A stretch of 64,000 bases of DNA. Source: Metridium senile (Eukaryota > Cnidaria > Anthozoa > Actiniaria > Metridiidae). The notes under the pieces are model-generated. The model did no database searches, was not told the DNA's origin, and saw only the letters and a list, made by a program, of their open reading frames with translations. This document shows positions 12,101-27,000 of the stretch, one piece after another; position 1 is the stretch's first letter, and the number at the start of each line of letters is the position of its first letter. The position numbers and the translations under genes are program-made. The stretch lies in assembly GCA_949775045.1 (NCBI GenBank), contig OX459104.1, positions 910,001 through 974,000 on the forward strand, read 5' to 3'.

Positions 12101-14910
12101 TTATTGAACACAAAGATGCGTAAATCTATATTTGATGGTTCTAAAAGACGCTAGAAATCGGTGAAATAGCGTATTTGCGATATCATCAGAAGCAGATGTT
12201 TATGGACAGTAATATCGCTTGTATGAGTGAACACGAATATTGAAGAACAAATCGCTTATCTCAGGGTCACATCGGTACACAGAATGTTTAACCGGATTTT
12301 AAATCGTTAGTTCTGTAATACACTTCTCTTCCTGTTTTGAAAAAGAAAGAAAAATAATATATTTTTTTTTTATTGGAAAAAAAAACACTATATAATGCGT
12401 GTATAAGTGAGCACGAATGTTGAAAAACGAATCGCTTATCACAGGGTCACATCGGAACACAGAATTTTTAACCGGATTTTAAATCGTTCACTCTGTAATT
12501 CATTTCTCTTCCTGTTTTGAAAAAGAAAGAAAAATAATAATTAATTATTTCTATTAGGACTTATATAATGCATGTATAAGTGAGCACGAATGTTGAAGAA
12601 CGAATCGCTTATCACAGGGTCACATCGGTACACAGAATTTTTAACCGGATTTTAAATCGTTAACTCTGTAATACACTTCTCTTCCTGTTTTGAAAAAGAA
12701 AGAAAAAAAATAACTAACATATTTTTTTGAATTAGAAAAAAACTATATAATGCATATATAAGTGAGCACGAATATTGAAGAACGAATCGCTTATCACAGG
12801 GTCACATCGATAAAAAAAATTTAACCGGATTTTAAATCGTTAATTCTGTAATACACTTCTCTTCCTGTTATGAAAAACAAATGAAAAAATATGGATAATT
12901 GAAAAAGAATTATTTGATTCGTGAAAAAGCTACATAATGCCAAAAAAACTAAATATATACAATAGAAATTTTTGATAATAAAATGCAATTCAAAAAACCA
13001 AGTTCCTATTTTCAAAAAAAGAAAAAAAATATAATTTAAAAATATTTTTTTTTATTAAGAAAAAAACGATATAACCAAGTTTCTCTTCCTGTTGTGAAAA
13101 ATAGAAAAAAGGATAGGTGCACAAGAATGGATCTTTTTTGATTAGTGAAAAAACTATATACTGAAAATATTATAATTGAAAAATATATTTTTTTTGTTAG
13201 AGAAAAAAACTAAATAACCAAGTTTTCTCTTCCTGTTGTGAAAAATAGAAAAAACGATAATTGCAAGAAAAAATATTTTTTGTTTTTGATTAGTGAAAAA
13301 ACTATATACTAAAACTATTATAATTGAAAAATATATTTTTTTTGTTAGAGAAAAAAACTAAATAACCAAGTTTTCTCTTCCTGTTGTGAAAAATAGAAAA
13401 AACGATAATTGCAAGAAAAAATATTTTTTGTTTTTGATTAGTGAAAAAACTATATACTAAAAATATTATAATTGAAAAATATATTTTTTTTGTTAGAGAA
13501 AAAAACTAAATAACCAAGTTTTCTCTTCCTGTTGTGAAAAATAGAAAAAACGATAATTGCAAGAAAAAATATTTTTTGTTTTTGATTAGTGAAAAAACTA
13601 TATACTAAAATGTTATAATTGAAAAATATATTTTTTTTGTTAGAAAAAAACCCCTATATAACCAAGTTTTCTCTTCCTGTTGTGAAAAATAGAAAAATGG
13701 ATAATTGCAAGAAAATGGATCTTGATTAGTGAAAAAACTATAAACTGCAGAATAATTGAAAAACAGAGATATATAGAATTATAATTTATGATAATCAAGT
13801 CAGCGACGGCGTCGAAACGACGGACGATTGGGTTATTCATTAACAGAAATAGTCTCCGTTAATATTCATAAATAAATAAGTATATAAAATGAACGAATAA
13901 AAACTACATAATTGAATGAATGAATAAATCAAATAAATAAGTAAATAAATAAATAAATAAATAAGTAAATCAGTGGAATAGTCTCCGTTATTATTCATAA
14001 ATAAATAAGTATATAAAATGAACGAATAAAAACTACATAAATGAATGAATGAATAAAATAAATAAATAAATAAGTAAAATAAAATAAATAAATAAATAAA
14101 TAAGTAAAATAAAATAAATAAATAAATAAGTAAATCAGTGGAATAGTCTCCGTTATTATTCATAAATAAATAAGTATATAAAATGAACGAATAAAAACTA
14201 CATAAATGAATGAATGAATAAAATAAATAAATAAATAAGTAAAATAAAATAAATAAATAAATAAGTAAATCAGTGGAATAGTCTCCGTTATTATTCATAA
14301 ATAAATAAGTATATAAAATGAACGAATAAAAACTACATAAATGAATGAATGAATGAATAAATCAAATAAATAAGTAAATAAATAAATAAATAAATAAGTA
14401 AATCAGTGGAATAGTCTCCGTTATTATTCATAAATAAATAAGTATATAAAATGAACGAATAAAAACTACATAAATGAATGAATGAATAAAATAAATAAAT
14501 AAATAAGTAAAATAAAATAAATAAATAAATAAGTAAATCAGTGGAATAGTCTCCGTTATTATTCATAAATAAACAAGTATATAAAATGAACGAATAAAAA
14601 CTACATAAATGAATGAATGAATAAATCAAATAAATAAGTAAATAAATAAATAAATAAATAAGTAAATCAGTGGAATAGTCTCCGTTATTATTCATAAATA
14701 AATAAGTATATAAAATGAACGAATAAAAACTACATAAATGAATGAATGAATAAAATAAATAAATAAGTAAATAAAAATATAAATGATTGAAGAAATAATA
14801 AGAGAATACAATAAATACATAAATAGTAGCCAAATATTTAGTAACCAAATAAATAAATACATCCATACAGAAACAAATACAAATATAAATAAATGAATAC
14901 ATAAAATTAG

Positions 14911-14969
<59 letters not shown>

Positions 14970-15014
14970 ATTAATTAATTAATAAACAAATAAATAAATA
15001 AATGAATAAATGAA

Positions 15015-15065
<51 letters not shown>

Positions 15066-18000
15066 AACAGTAAATAAATATATAATTAAATAAAAATATA
15101 AACGATGGAATAAATAATATAAGAAGTAATATAAATACATAAACTTACGAATAAATACATAAATAGATATAAATAAATATAGATAACTTCATAAATTCAT
15201 AACGAAAAAATATCAATAAAGAAAATGAAAAAATATACATGAATAAATAAAATAAGCAAATGAAAATAAATAAATGACAAAAGACAACAAAGAAAAAGGA
15301 AATGTTGAATAGATGTATGATAAATGACGCTAGTTTTAATTGAAAAAGGAACGGAAGTAAAATAAATTGCCTCAACATACTTAAACTGAATTTCATTTAA
15401 ATATAAAGTGAGAAAAAGTCAATCTACACAGAAAGTAAAAAAAAACGAACATAAAAAAACCCACATAATTGATCGATTTTTATCGATTTTTAATCTGATC
15501 ACTTGGAATAGAATAAGTGATCGAATGAATAATGGAAAAGCAAAAAAAAGAAAATGAAGAAACAAAAAAAAAACACGTATTAGGTGAGATTCCAAAAGTA
15601 AACAAAATCGAACGTTTCATCCTATATTCTAGAACATTTAATCAATCAACTCGTAGACGTTCGATTTGATTAATAGTCGACATTTCCTAAAGTATTGAAT
15701 TCCGTCAATCTTGAATAACATTTCTAGGCGATTAGATCACGGGTTAAAACAGTGCAATTTCCTTCGAAATAATAATCTCTAATTCTGTTTTCGACAATTT
15801 TATTTTAGTTAGTTTAGATGTTGTGTTGAATGATGCGCTACTCGTTTTAACGACAATATTATTTCTGTCAAGTTGATTACTCATCGTTTGTTTTCCTTGG
15901 GGCTAACAATGCTTCTGTCAATTGTTAAGTCACCATCAAGACAGTTAGAATACAAGGTTGCCATAAAATATGGATGAAAAGTGAAAGGATGAATGGATGG
16001 GAAATGAATGTCGAAATTGATCGATACATTAATGCAAAACGGATAAATGTCAACACAAAAATGGATAAACAAATAAATGCATGAATGGATGAATGACTGA
16101 ATGACTGAATGGATAGATAAATAAATGGATGGATGAATAGATGGATGGATGAATGAAGGGATGAATAGATGGATATATGATTAAAGAAATGGATGAATGG
16201 ATAGACAAATAAATAGAAGAATGAATGGATGAATGGATGAATGAATGGATGGATGGATGAGTGAAGGGATGAATTGATGGATAAATGATTAAAGAAACGG
16301 ATGAATGGATGGATAAATAAATAAATGAATGGCAAGAGAAATAGATGAAAGAACAATTCCGAGTTATTATGCTGACCTACTATAATTAACTGATCAAAAA
16401 AACTCAATGTAATACAACTGAATTTCTTCAAGAGCCAATTACTAATAATCTACGACAGTTTTTCCCGCCAAAACCAGACATGTTGTAGACGCGCGTCGCC
16501 CACGCGCACTAATTTGGCGCGAAAAGTCCACACTCATATTCAAGCTAAAAAGTCAAAGTCCAATCATAGAATAAAATGTTTATTATGTTAAAACCGAAAA
16601 GTCCACACATATTCAAGCTAACAAGTCAAAGAAAAGTCCAATCGGAGAATAGAATCAGTGTTTATTAGGTTGAAACGAAACTTCCACACTTATATTTCAG
16701 CTAAAAAGTCAAAGAAAAGTCCAATCGAAGTATAAAATGTTTATTAGGTTAAAAGCGAAAAGTCCACTCATATTTAAGCTAAAAAGTTAAAGAAAAGTCC
16801 AATCAAAGAACAAGATGTTTATTAGGTTAAAAGCGAAAAATCCACAATCATATTCAAGCTAAAAAGTCCACAATCATATTCAAGCTAAAAAGTCCAATCG
16901 GTGAATGTAATAATATGTATTAGGTTAAAAGGAACTTCCCTTTCATGTCGATTGGCAGTCATTAACAACTCAAGTGTCGAGTCTAGAAAAGACAAGAGCT
17001 TTTGTTCTAGCTATGACGTCACTGTCCTTGGCATTCAGAAACGTTTAAGAAAGAAGTAATTCTAATATCCAACAGGATGATATCCTGCTTTGAAATTTTG
17101 AATGGGAAACTTCACTAAATACATATTAAAAATAGCGAGGTTTGCTTACATAAGGACAATCTTTGATGTCATATAGGAAGTTTTGCTATTAGGGTTTTGA
17201 ATAGAAATTAGAAAAAACATGAAAAAACAAATCAAGAAAAAACAAATAAATCGAAATTAGAAATAAAGGACATGAAAAAAATCTAGATTTGTTGTTGCTA
17301 AGTTTTACACAAAATTGATAGATTTTCAGTTTAAAAATTTGAATAGAAAACATCATTTATTATACAAAAATACATAATAAATTTTAATTGTAAAGAAAAA
17401 GGTTTGGCTTAAAGAATAATTAACTATAAAAGCAAATAGAAAGATTTCCTGTCAGAATATTTTGAACAGAAAAAATACACTTTGCATGCACAAAAAAAAT
17501 TATAATAAATACGAATTAAAAAGAAAAAGGTTTGTCTTAAAGAATAATTAATTGTAAAAGCAAATATAAAGATTTCCTGTCAGAATATTTTGAACAGAAA
17601 AAATACACTTTGCACAAAAAAAATTATAATAAATACGAATTAAAAAGAAAAAAAGAATTTGAAAATTTGAATTTTAAAAAGGATTAATTCTAAAATCAAA
17701 TAGACGATTTCCTGCCAGAACATTTTGAATATAAAAAGATAAAAAAGCGTTTAAATATATGCAGCAAAACAGCAAAACAACGGTTTGTTCCTGATCCTAT
17801 TTAGTCAGAAAACTAGACATACTATACTTTAAGCCCTCAAAAACATTCAATATACGGCGAAACGAAATTGTTTTTGAGGGATTATCAAGATCGCCTTAAG
17901 GCGCTTACAAAAAGATGTTTTGTTATCGAGAAAAACTAAAGTCTCGGCCTGACTCAATAGAGAAGATTAATCACAACTGCAAGGTATAATTGCAATATTT

Positions 18001-21000
18001 TTGGCAAGGGATTTTGCCAAAGGCTAGTACATGAAAACAGCATGAAATTGAATCGAATTGTTAATATAAAATGTCAATAACAACAAAATAGACAGAAATA
18101 GATAATAGAAAAGAAAAAAAATGAAAATTAGAGAAATTAATTAAAGAAGGAAAAAAGGAAAGAAGGAAATGATGAAACAAAGAAGGAAAGAAAGAAAGAT
18201 AAAGAAAAAAGAAAGAAGAAAAGTAACAATGAATTGGAGTACCACAAAAATAAAAAAAACGCAAAAAAGTGAAAACAGCGGAAAGAGAAATATTGTCTTT
18301 CCATTTTTTTAATTTAGAGAAACTGAAAGAGAGAAAGAAAAAATGAGAGAAAGAAAGATAAATAAAAAGAAAAAAGTACGTGAATGAATTGAAGTACAAA
18401 AAAATAAAAAAACGTAAAAAAAATGTGAAAACAGCGGAAAGAAAAATATATATTTCCTTTCCATTTTTCCCACCCATTTCTTCTGCATCCATTTCTTTAA
18501 TTTACTTATCAAACTCTCAAGTTCTTGTGAGTGGAGATGCTAATGACGTAATACCTTTATTGCTCGAAGGAGAGAACTTTGTTTATGGCTCAATCGCAAC
18601 GGATGTATAACAATAAGTATTTCACGTTCTTGCCCGTCTGAATCATAATTTGTTCTTCTATAAGCTAATTGCAACATCGTTCGATTCGGAAATGTACGTC
18701 TTGATTCATTTCATTTATTAAAACGATCATTTGTTCGTCTATAGGCTAGTTGTAACATCATTTTATTTGGAAATGTATACTTCTTGGTTCATTTCATTTA
18801 TTAAAACGATTATTTGTTCTTCTATACAATAATTGCAACATCGTTCGATTTGGAAATGTCTAGATATCTTTTATATTCCATTTATTAAAACGAATGTTTG
18901 TTCCTTCATTGCCAATTTGAAACATTGTTCGATAAGAATTGTCATAATTTATTTCATTACAACGATCGTTTGTTCCTTTAGTACTAAATAATAACGTCTA
19001 TCGAAACGGAAGCAATGATCAGTTGTTCCTTTGAAACTTAATTGCAACATCGTTCGATTTGAACATGGCCTGATGTAGTTAATTTTGTTTCAATGATCGT
19101 TTACTATTTGATACTTTTAAAATTGCAACCTGGTTCGATTTTGCACACATCTTTCTATCAACATAATTCACTACATGTTTTTTTTACGCATTTAAGTTAA
19201 ATTGCAACATTATTCTCTAATGATTTCATGGATTTCATTCATAACACGATCATTTGCTCTTTTTCAGCGAAATTGCAACACCATTCCAATTACAAATGTT
19301 TCAATCTATTTCATTTATCAGGACGGAAGCACAACGACTATCAACAAAAACGATTTGCAAATGTTATGATTCTCAAGCTAATGGAAACAATAATCGTCTT
19401 TTTCTAATAGCGGACATGTTTTTTTTTTTCGAACAGGAAATAGAATGGACAACGGACTGAAAACGCTGCCATGAGTAGTTATACAAAACATTACACAACA
19501 CTGTGTGATTAACAAAGATATACCAAAGCAAAATTTAGACAAAAAGAAATAATAATTAAAAAAAAAATTATACAAAATATCAGTTTTTTTTTCTATGAAA
19601 AAAAATAATGGTGCATGTCTACCGTGCAAAAGAGAGTGTTACTTACTGACGTTTAGGACGCTAAGCTAACCTTCAAAAGCCAAAATGCTAACTTATACAC
19701 CATATAAATGAGTGTTCTTACTGACGTTTAGGAGTTTAACCTTCAAAAGCAAAAATACTAGCTAATACACTATATAAATGAGTGTTGCTTACTGACGTTT
19801 AGGAGTTTAACCTTTAAAAGTCAAAATGCTAGCAAATACACCATATAAATGAGTGTTGCTTACTGACGTTTAGGACGCTACCCTTCAAAAGTCAAAATGC
19901 TAACTTATACACCGTATAAATGAGTGTTACTTACTGACGTTTAGGACGTCAACCTTCAAAAGCCAAAATATTAACTTATACACCGAATAAAAGAGAGTGT
20001 TACTTACTGACGTTTAGGACGTCAATCCTTAGTCGTATAGTAATAATCCTAACTTGTACACCATATAAATGAGTGTTACTCTTAAATTTAAATATGCTTT
20101 TTATTCTTAAGCGATAATATTTCTAATATTTTGCTAGGATTTTGTGAATATATTTATACATTTTGCAAATGCGCATTTTTGTCAAAGAGTACAGCAGCGC
20201 TAGATAACGTGAAACTGGCTTAGTAGTGTTTCCATGGAAACACCGACGCACTAAACCTTGTAGAAGGTCGGTGAGAAGATATTATTGCTACCTTAATCGA
20301 TATAATTATCATGCTTTTTGAATCAAAAAACAATCTATAGTACCCGTCCAAAAGAGACAGTCAGCATCAAATCGAAACTTCATTTAGGATTGTTTTAAAA
20401 AGTCTTTCCAAACAATTGCCCTAAACCTAACCAAACAATAGCGGTACTGTATTAGGGGGCCAACGAAAACGCAGCTTTAGACTGGTACTGTATTACTGGT
20501 CCAAAACCGTGAAAAAACGGTTGACAGACACCTATAAACGTAAATCATCTAGAAACGGTTTGATCTGAGACCGATAGGAACTGTGGGATATCATTAAGTT
20601 CCCAAAGGCCATGTTTTAATCACGCTTGAATGGCGCTTAATTAAAGAAAGCAGTATTTCAGAAGTGTGTTTTAAGACAGCACGGTAGAGGTTATATATAT
20701 ATTTCATCCGGAACATGCTTTGATAACAGTAATGCATCCAACATAAATGGCACTGTAGCATTCACTTATAATTCATGAGAAAACAACAATAGAAATCTTA
20801 AAGGCTGGTTTTCACTAGGAATAAGTATAAGCATAAGCTAAACACAAGAAAACGACCATGTTTGTTTCTCTTATGCTTATGCTTATGTCTGCTTATGTCA
20901 AGAAAAACCAGCCTTAAGGCCTACTTTTTGTGCTTATGCTTGTGCTTGTGCTTATGCAACATTAGAAGTGTTGTGTATCTTGATTTGCATAAGTTTTTAA

Positions 21001-24000
21001 CCCGAAGAGATATACTTCTATATTGAAAATGTTGGTAAAATATAAAGGAACTAATTTAGAGGTTTTTATAAGCCGTTTCTAACATTCGCGCCTTGGGCTA
21101 GTGATTGTATCTGCCGATACAACACGGCCGCTCTTATTGTAAACATTACTTAGGGCTGGTGATTTAGACAACATCTCCATGTCAATGAGAGGGTTTAGAA
21201 TCATGACAGTAAATATAATATCGGGCATGTTAAACAAGACAATGCGACAGGTATTTGAATAAAGACATGAAATGAATAAATAAACATCTCACCGGAGAAA
21301 ATGAAACATTGAAATACTAAAGTTAAAGATACATTACATCTTTTACAGGCTCATTCAAATTATTACGTTTTTCCTTAAACTATATGGTGACTTGCAAAAA
21401 AAATAAAATAATGTTCAAATAAAGAAATGAAATAAAAAAAGAAATATATCGTGAGAATTAAACATTGAAAGTCTAAAGTGAAATATATATTAAATCTTTT
21501 ACAGGCTCATTCAAAATATTACGTTTTTCCTTAAACTTTATGTCGACTTCATGTCGACTTGCAAAAAAAAAATAATAATAATAATTAAACAATGTTTAAT
21601 TCTTATTGGTTTACGTGTTTATTAATTAGTACAAACCTAATTACAATTTGCAGGTATTAAAATGACAGTTGTATGTTAAAAAAAATTCAATAATTGCAAA
21701 CAAAACGTACGATCATTCGTATGTAAAATATTTGTTATTAAAATAATTATAATTGCAACATTGTTCTTTAAAAAAAAGGTTTCAACGCCTCCAGAGCCGA
21801 CCGCTTTTTCCCCAAATAAAATCATACCAAGAATATTCATGTAGGGTTTCAAAATCCTACTTCTAGTTAGGCAATACAGTATTATTATAATTAACCTACG
21901 TTTTAGCGAGGATATAAAAGCTATTCTTTGCTCGGAATCGACATATATCTGTCTTTAATAGTTGTTTAAAAAAGAGGTTTCAACGCCTCCAGAGCCGACC
22001 GCTTTTCCCCCAATAAAATCATACCAAGAATATTCAAGTTTCTCGTTCTAAATTTAAACGCTCGGATTTCAAAATCCTACTAGATTCTCGTTACGTAATA
22101 TAGAATTATTATAATTAACGTACATTTTAGCGAGGAAATAAAAGCTATTCTTTGCTCGAAATCAACATAAATCTGTCTTTAATAAGATCACTATCGTACA
22201 CGTTTTTTTGGCGATTATTGATCGTTTTTTCTTGTTTTTAAACGTGAAAATCGACGCAACAGATGCCACAAAGAAAGCATGATATGGTGAGAGCGCCCAC
22301 GCTTTTAAAGATATACTTAAGGAAGCTTTAGCTACAATGGTAACCAGGAAATACACTGATCAACATTAACACTGGTGAAAACGCCGGCATCGTTTTTTTT
22401 AAGGGGCTTCTATTGAATAGCATTACGGGAATCGTAGTTTAGAATGTGACAAACAGAGAAAAGAAAGAGAGAAGAGAAAAAAGAGAAGAGAAAAATAGGA
22501 ACAGAGAAGAGAATAGAAGAGAAAAGAAGGGAAGGGAAGGGAAAGGAAGGGAAGGGAAGAGAAGAGAAAAAAAGAAAAGAGAAGAGATGAGAATAGAATA
22601 GAAGAGAGAGAAGAGAAGAGAACAGAAGAGAAGAGAAGAGAAGAGAAGAGAAGAGGAGAGAAGAGAACATAACAGAACAGAAGAGAAGAGAAGGGAAGAG
22701 AACAGAATAGAATAGAAGAGAAGAGAAGAGAAGAGAAGAGAAGAGAAGAGAAGAGAAGAGAAGAGAACACAATAGGACAGAAGAGAACACAATAGGACAG
22801 AAGAGAACAGAAGAGAACAGAAGAGGACAGAAGAGAACAAGATTTAATATAATATATTTAAAATCAAATATCAAATGATTATCATTACTAAGACAAAACC
22901 AATCGGAGACAATAACATCAGAACAAGTTTTTGAGTAAGACAATACTTCTACTTCAGTCTGAATACAACGTCACCAGCCACTAAATACATTGCATGACTA
23001 TAGTTACCGCATAGACATCGAGTATAATGTTTCAAGACTACTATTAATCATAACTTTTGATTCGGGTGGATTTTAATTGGCATATTTATCGAAATTATTT
23101 AATATCTTATAGCATGAAAAAAGCTGAAATTATATATTTATTTCATACTAATATGTAATACTTCAAGCTACTGTATCTGAGCATATTTGAAAATGATACG
23201 TTTGAAGGTTTCAGACGTACAGTAGTAGAATTTATCTGAAAAAGATGCATAATTAATTTACGTATGTTAAACATGGTCACTGTTCACAATCTAAAGTTTT
23301 GAAATTGTATTTGTTAGTATATATTTCGCATTGTATACGTAAAATTTTATGAGAAGTTATATTTAATAGGATATTCAATTGGGACGAAAGTTCTGTTGCC
23401 TTCTCCTGTCGCAAGTATATACTCTGTATTAGTATTATTATTTTTGAAATTATACCATTATGACAAATAAATAAACTAAACTTATTAATAACTAACTTTT
23501 TTTTAAATGGAAACTAGCGAGTAAATTAGTATAGCCTGCGTCGGTGTTTGTTGGAAACGATAAGTAATAGAATGAAATTTGTAACACCGTAAAAAATAGA
23601 AATAGAAACTAGCGAGTAAACTAGTATAGCCTGCGTCGGTGTTTGTTGTAAACGATAGGTAATAGAATGAAATTTGTAACACCGTAAAAAAATAGAAATA
23701 GAAACTAGCGAGTAAACTAGTATAGGCTGCGTCGGTGTTTGATATAAACGATAGGTAATAGAATGGAATTTGTAACACCGTAAAAAATGTTGACTAAAAA
23801 CTTTAAAAACGTAAAAACTTTACTGGCGTTTCGAGCTTTAGCCCTTCGTCGGAGTAATAGAGTTATACTTTTTTTCTTTCTGTAATTGATATTTGTAAGA
23901 GCATTGAGATATTATGGAATGCACTGAAGAAATCAAATATTATTTCTATTATTATTAAGTAGGACTTAAAGTCCACAACGTCAGTAAGTAACACTCTTTT

Positions 24001-27000
24001 TATATACAATTTATATATTACGTAGCATTTATATTTCCATTGATTTATTTAAAAGCCGATTATTGCGTGTTGCAAAATGACGGCCATTTTTAATTATCTT
24101 TGATTCCATATAAATTGATATAATTAATCATTACTCAAAGTAAAAAACGACAAAAGAAAATAGGTAAACAACGAAAAGAATATTGTAATTACATGGCTAT
24201 GGGTTTTGATTAGTTTTGTCAGTATTAGTATTCTTATCAATTGATTATTGATTGAAGTCAGATTCATAAATCGTGTTTTGGAAGCTTTGATCGAAAAGTT
24301 AGTATTCTATTATGAAAAATGTGTTCTGGAAGCTTTGATCGAAAAGTTAGTATTCTATAATGTAAATCGTGTTCTGGAAGCTTTGATCGCAAAGTTAATA
24401 TTCTATTATGTAAAACGTGTTCTGGAAGCTTTGATCGTAAAGTTAGTATTCCACTATGAAAAATGTGTTCTGGAAGCTTTGATCAACGGGCTTGTATGGT
24501 TATGGATACATTCATGTTATTCCTATTATTTCTATTATATTATATATTTTAATCATTATTATTGTTGATATTATTATTATTATTATTATTTGAATCACTA
24601 TTTTTTCTCATTAATAAATTTAAATTTGTTGTTTTTGTATTTATTTACATATTTTTTTATATTTATATTCAGATTCAGAATTACATTAATATTTGTGAAT
24701 ATATATATCAGTTGATATCTATATTGATATTCAAATTTATCTTGATATATTTATATTTGTATATCAAAATAACTATTGTTATCATCATCACTTTCAGTTT
24801 TTAATCATAATCATCATCATTTCCAATATAATCAAATTCATGAATAATTAATGAGAATTTTATAAAAGAAATCAAGTCCGTGACGAACGCTGTGTTTTAG
24901 ATACAAAATCGTCCTGATTTGAATAAGTTTTAACTTGAATTTTCTCGACCAGATTTACTTTAATCTTGGCAAATTTTAGTACAATATGAAAGAACTAACG
25001 TTGGACTTTTAGTAAGTACTATACAATACTTGCGTCCGATTGTCTTCGAATCGCCGTTGTATATCCCATAGAGATAGGCCGCTCATATTGTTTACATCGA
25101 GCCGAAACATGGCGTCCAATTTTAATAACTATTGTTCTTGACTAGCTAGCCTCGCATACATGTGAAAACTCCGTTGTGTTTCAACGTGACCATGAGGCTA
25201 GCCAGTCAAGAACAATACTTATTAAAATTGGACGCCATATTTCGATTCGGTCTATATAGACCCTTTTAATAAGTCCCGAAGTGTTGTGTTTTCCGCGCTT
25301 GACGTCAAATTTATTCTTTTGAAATTTGTATAATATGAAAGGAATTGAAAAGAATAAATTTGACGTCAAGCGCGGAAAACAAAACACTTCGGGACTTATT
25401 AAAAGGGTCTATATATTACTTATAGTTTAAACTGTAATTATTAGTTTATCAAGACTAGATATAACCATAAATAACACCATTGTGGCTACTTTACCACCCT
25501 TCCTACTACACCCCTCTATCTACGTTGTTGTAATTTCGACATAATTCCCAACGCCATTGTTACTATTTATTGATTTTGCAATACACGAGACTTGAGAGGG
25601 CAGCAACTGCTGAGATTGCGAAAAGTTAGAGCACATTTTAAAACAATCAGATATAAAATAAGCCGGTTTCTTGATGAATTTTAAAAATGCAACCGCAGTT
25701 TCAAGCTATGCACTAACAATGCTAATTTGCTTCCAGTACACGTAGGGGAGATTCATATTAAAAAAAATGGAAGCTTTAAGCTATTTTAATGAAGATAATA
25801 CGTATTCCAGAAGCAATAATCAAACGGGAATTTCGCTGTCAAAATGTAGTCTAGAACCTCTGATCAATAGACTATTATCCTGACACAAATATATTTATTC
25901 GCGAAGCAATAAATAAATGTTAATTTGGCTTTCCAAAAATGTATTCCAGAAGCTTTGATCAATAAACGGCCTTTTTACAGAATGGGAATCTCTATCTCGC
26001 TGTCAAAAACCTATTTTAGAAGCTTTGATCAATAAATGTTTTACTAGAAATAAATATTCGAGAAGTAATAATCAAACGAGAATTTCGCGTGTTTTAGAAG
26101 CTTTGATCAATATGCCATTTCAATGACAAAACTAACTATTCATAAAACAGTACTGTCAAAGAGCCATTTCAATGTAAAAAACGGAAGATCAACAAGCTGT
26201 TTTTAAGATAAAAAATAAATATTCACGCAACAAAGGTCATCTTATCGAGTACGGTTATTCTAGAAGCAATGATCAAAAATCAAGTCGCTCAAGAAGCACT
26301 CATCAACAAGCTTTCTTACCGGCAAACTATATATTCCCGATGGAGTGATCGAACAGTAATTTTTGGGAAAAAATACACTACTTCTAGAAGCACTCATCCA
26401 GCAGCAACTTTATGGAGTAAAAGTGTTCTAAAAGGAGTTATTAAGTACAGAAAAAAGTTGTTCGATATACGGCACAGTGCAAAGAGATTGACTTAAGTGC
26501 TTATTATACAGAAGTAGGATTTTGAATTCACGATAATGTAAAATAACAAAGATTACGCGTTTCTCAAAGTGTTTCTAAGAACATCGAGTGTTCATTATGC
26601 AAAGAATCGAACGAGAAATACGCATGAATATTAAAACACACGAAACGTTTTAGCAAACACAATAGCTAAAGCTTTTAGTAAAAAAATAGACTTAATCAAA
26701 TGATGCTAAACGAAGTCTAAAAAAACCATAACTTGTCAAGAGATATGTCAGTGAATAAAGCTAAAAAAAACATTACTTTTCATGAGATTTGCAAGTGTAT
26801 AAGTCTGAAAAAAAAAAACATTACTTTTTAAGAGATTTGGCAGTGTATAAGTCTGAAAAAAAACACATTAATTTTCAAGAGATTTGGCAGTGTATAAGTC
26901 TAAAAAAAAAAAAAATTACTTTTTAAGAGATTTGGCAGTGTATAAGTCTGAAAAAAACCACATTAATTTTCAAGAGATTTGGCAGTGTATAAGTCTAAAA

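Noticed and set aside
13840..14902. Long repetitive minus frames (L-I-Y-L-F-I-type)
   Set aside because: Products of the 130-168-bp array and AAAT tract.
24248..24568. 16-residue repeat protein from the 48-bp array
   Set aside because: The open frame follows from the period being a multiple of three; no flanking gene structure.
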